Source: Syntrophorhabdaceae bacterium (lineage in GTDB: Bacteria > Desulfobacterota > Syntrophorhabdia > Syntrophorhabdales > Syntrophorhabdaceae). Taken from it: 52,011 bases of DNA. Under the pieces are notes generated by a model, which saw nothing but the letters and a program-made list of their open reading frames with translations, was not told the DNA's origin and searched no databases. The DNA is taken from the NCBI GenBank assembly GCA_035541755.1, contig DATKMQ010000011.1, forward strand, positions 1 through 52,011, read 5' to 3'. Below are positions 50,074 through 52,011 of this stretch, piece by piece; the stretch's first letter is position 1; every line of letters begins with the position of its first letter. The translations under genes and the position numbers were made by a program.

Positions 50074-52011
50074 ATGGCAAATGAGCGCGACTACTACATT
50101 GAATCGATCCCCATACCGGAAACGCCCGCTCCCGGCGTGGCGCCCAAGCCATGGGGTAAGACGCGGGTCGTTGGCCGGGCGCAGCCCAAGGTCGATGCCT
50201 ATGAACGATTAAGCGGCAAGGCCATCTATCCATCGGATGTCTCTCTGCCAGGTATGCTCTACGGGGCCATCCTCCGCTCTCCTCACGCCAATGCCGTGGT
50301 GCGAAAAGTCGACGTGAGCGCGGCGAGCTCCATGGAGGGAGTTCGCGGGGTATTGAGTGCGGCCTCGTCCGGCGTGGATTTGCTCTGGCCATACGGAAGA
50401 TCGCAGCGCTTCAAACTCTTTGATCCGAATTGCCGTTATGAGGGCGAAGTGGTCGCTGCGGTGGCGGCAGACACACCGTACAAGGCGTGGGATGCGGTGC
50501 GCGCCATCAAGGTCGAATACGATACGCTGCCCTTTGTAGCGGACGAGAGCCTGGCGCTTTCTCCCAATACCCAGAAGGTGCAACCTGAGGGGAACCGTGT
50601 GAGGACTCCAGAGCGCTACGAACGGGGTGATGTGGCAAAGGGCTTTGCTGAAGCGGATGTGGTTCTGGAGCAGACGTACCGAACAGACTGCCAGATCCAT
50701 ACGCCCGTGGAGACGCATGGTTGCGTGGCGAGATGGGACGGCAATGAGTTGACCGTGTGGGAGTCGACGCAGGGCGTCTACGGCGTGCAGGCGCAGATCG
50801 CCGAGATACTCGGTCTTCCTCTTTCCAAGGTACGGGTCATCGGCCACTACATGGGAGGCGGATTCGGGGCCAAGTTGCAGACCGACAAATCCACGATCAT
50901 TGCGGCGCTTCTTGCCAAAAGGACGCGCAGGCCGGTCAAGATCTTCCTCACCCGAGAGGAGACCTATCTTGCCGTGGGCAACAGGCCCGCAGCAAACATG
51001 CGGCTTAAGGCAGGTATCAAGAAGAACGGCACGCTCACAGCGCTAGAATTCTCGATCCTCGGAAGTGGTGGGGCCTACGCCGCCGGCGGTACCGGGGCGG
51101 TCGATTCTCTGGTCAAAGATCTGTACCTGTGTCCCAACGTGCGCACGGAAGCTACCGACGTCTATATGAACGCGGGACCTGCCCGTGCTTTCCGCGCCCC
51201 GGGGCATCCTCAGGGGGCCTGGGCACTGGAACAGATGATGGACGCTTTAAGTGAGGCCATCGGCATGGACCCCGTTGAGATGAGGCTTAAGAATATACCG
51301 CTTAAGAACCAATCGAGGCCGGGCACTCCTCCGTATACGTCCACGGGTCTCAAACAATGTTTGGAAGAGGGCGCGAAGGCCTTTCGGTGGCGTGAGACTC
51401 GCCTTGAGATTTCCCGGTCACAGAAGAATGCACCTGTGAGGAGGGGCTTGGGCATGGCGAGCTGTCTCTGGTCGGTGGGAGGCGGACGTCCGCCATCTAC
51501 CATTATCGTCAAACTCTTCTCGGACGGGAGCGCCAACCTGAATATGGGCGCGAGCGATCTGGGCACGGGCACCAAGACGGTAATGGCCATGGTGATCGCC
51601 GAGGAACTGGGGATTAAGCCGGAGGTGATCGCTATCGAACACGCGGATACCGGCACGACCCAGTATGCCACCCCCAGCGGAGGAAGCAAGACCGTGCCCA
51701 CGGAATCCCCCGCGGTGAGGGCGGCAGCCATCGACGTGAAGCAACAGCTCTTGAAAATAGCTGCGCAGGAGTTGGAGACGGACCCCGCTTCGGTTTCACT
51801 CGAGAGCGGCTTTGCCGTATCTACGAAGAACCCGTCCAAGAAGGTGCTCTTCTCAGACCTTAAGGGACTTAAGGACCGGGGAGTCATCGTGGGCATCGGC
51901 TACCGCGCACCCAACCCAGAGGGCTTTGCCATAAATCCATTTTGCGCCCAATTCTGCGAAGTGGAAGTGAACACGGAAACGGGCGAGGTGAAAATCCTCC
52001 GCTTCGTATCC
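50074..52011 (+). CDS. Molybdopterin-binding subunit of the xanthine-dehydrogenase-family enzyme (partial)
   Basis: The 646 codons present begin MANERDYYIESIPIPE and follow the xanthine dehydrogenase/aldehyde oxidase large-subunit plan: an a/b hammerhead domain (GRAQPKVDAYERLSGKAIYP to about 150), then the Moco domains with YMGGGFGAKLQ, NAGPARAFRAPGHPQGAWAL and MGASDLGTGT. The catalytic Glu near the C-terminus lies beyond the window. Start ATG at 50074, with AAGGAG in the end of the preceding gene, so the pair is one operon. No FAD-subunit gene is seen before it; it may follow, or a cytochrome may accept the electrons as in the periplasmic forms. The large subunit has no signal of its own and would be co-exported through the small subunit's Tat leader. 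Confidence 0.93.
   Translation, partial: MANERDYYIESIPIPETPAPGVAPKPWGKTRVVGRAQPKVDAYERLSGKAIYPSDVSLPGMLYGAILRSPHANAVVRKVDVSAASSMEGVRGVLSAASSGVDLLWPYGRSQRFKLFDPNCRYEGEVVAAVAADTPYKAWDAVRAIKVEYDTLPFVADESLALSPNTQKVQPEGNRVRTPERYERGDVAKGFAEADVVLEQTYRTDCQIHTPVETHGCVARWDGNELTVWESTQGVYGVQAQIAEILGLPLSKVRVIGHYMGGGFGAKLQTDKSTIIAALLAKRTRRPVKIFLTREETYLAVGNRPAANMRLKAGIKKNGTLTALEFSILGSGGAYAAGGTGAVDSLVKDLYLCPNVRTEATDVYMNAGPARAFRAPGHPQGAWALEQMMDALSEAIGMDPVEMRLKNIPLKNQSRPGTPPYTSTGLKQCLEEGAKAFRWRETRLEISRSQKNAPVRRGLGMASCLWSVGGGRPPSTIIVKLFSDGSANLNMGASDLGTGTKTVMAMVIAEELGIKPEVIAIEHADTGTTQYATPSGGSKTVPTESPAVRAAAIDVKQQLLKIAAQELETDPASVSLESGFAVSTKNPSKKVLFSDLKGLKDRGVIVGIGYRAPNPEGFAINPFCAQFCEVEVNTETGEVKILRFVS

Noticed and set aside
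1-52011. CRISPR array or restriction/defence system
   Set aside because: No regularly spaced palindromic repeats and no Cas, nuclease or methyltransferase motifs were found on either strand.

Overview
The window looks like the chromosome of a Gram-negative anaerobe, most likely a member of the old Deltaproteobacteria (Desulfobacterota). This is an inference from PEP-CTERM-type sorting signals of the VPxP form, an outer-membrane two-partner secretion locus, a GEMM-type riboswitch ahead of an exported protein, and a Tat-targeted xanthine-dehydrogenase-family enzyme. No marker gene fixes the species.

The main structure is a 44.5-kb integrative island. A 51-bp exact direct repeat occurs at 1723-1773 and 46177-46227. 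The right copy is the 3' part, from the anticodon loop onward, of an intact tRNA-Leu(UAG) gene. A tyrosine integrase (45018-46196) sits just inside it, and its stop codon lies within the tRNA. Left of the island is ftsH (partial). Right of it are a second, related integrase, a phage-like HTH protein, a decayed stretch and a (2Fe-2S)/molybdenum oxidoreductase operon that runs off the end.

The island cargo reads as a mobile phosphate-starvation response. Eleven sites in the window carry 5-bp units of the form (T/G)(T/C)(A/C)A(C/T) repeated every 11 bp, the layout of Pho boxes bound by PhoB. Nine of them, all in the island, also have a TAnnnT hexamer exactly 10 bp after the last unit. They precede: a PHP-domain/GT4 glycosyltransferase with a GT2 partner; a zinc-ribbon protein divergent from an FKBP-like lipoprotein and TpsB; the 3.2k-residue TpsA exoprotein with an ExbB (fused to DUF2341/LamG-like domains)-ExbD-TonB set; a porin operon ending in a parvulin isomerase; a PEP-CTERM protein; phoB itself; an OlsF-type ornithine-lipid synthase; a HAD-fusion hydrolase; and a ribbon-helix-helix/C-type-lectin PEP-CTERM pair. 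A weaker two-unit site precedes the polyphosphate operon (PPK2, PPK1, HD protein, CYTH-CHAD). A degenerate copy of one promoter lies outside the island at 49.2 kb.

Read together, the genes suggest a transferable programme: sense low phosphate through an island-borne PhoB, replace phospholipids with ornithine and glycolipids, put a giant exoprotein and lectin-like proteins on the surface, open a porin, and manage polyphosphate/PPi (including a PFK with PPi-type residues). One PEP-CTERM gene has both a Pho promoter and a c-di-GMP-I/cGAMP-class riboswitch. The right end of the island (43.3-46.2 kb) is its mobility module: iteron-like repeats, a winged-helix-like protein, HTH proteins and the integrase.
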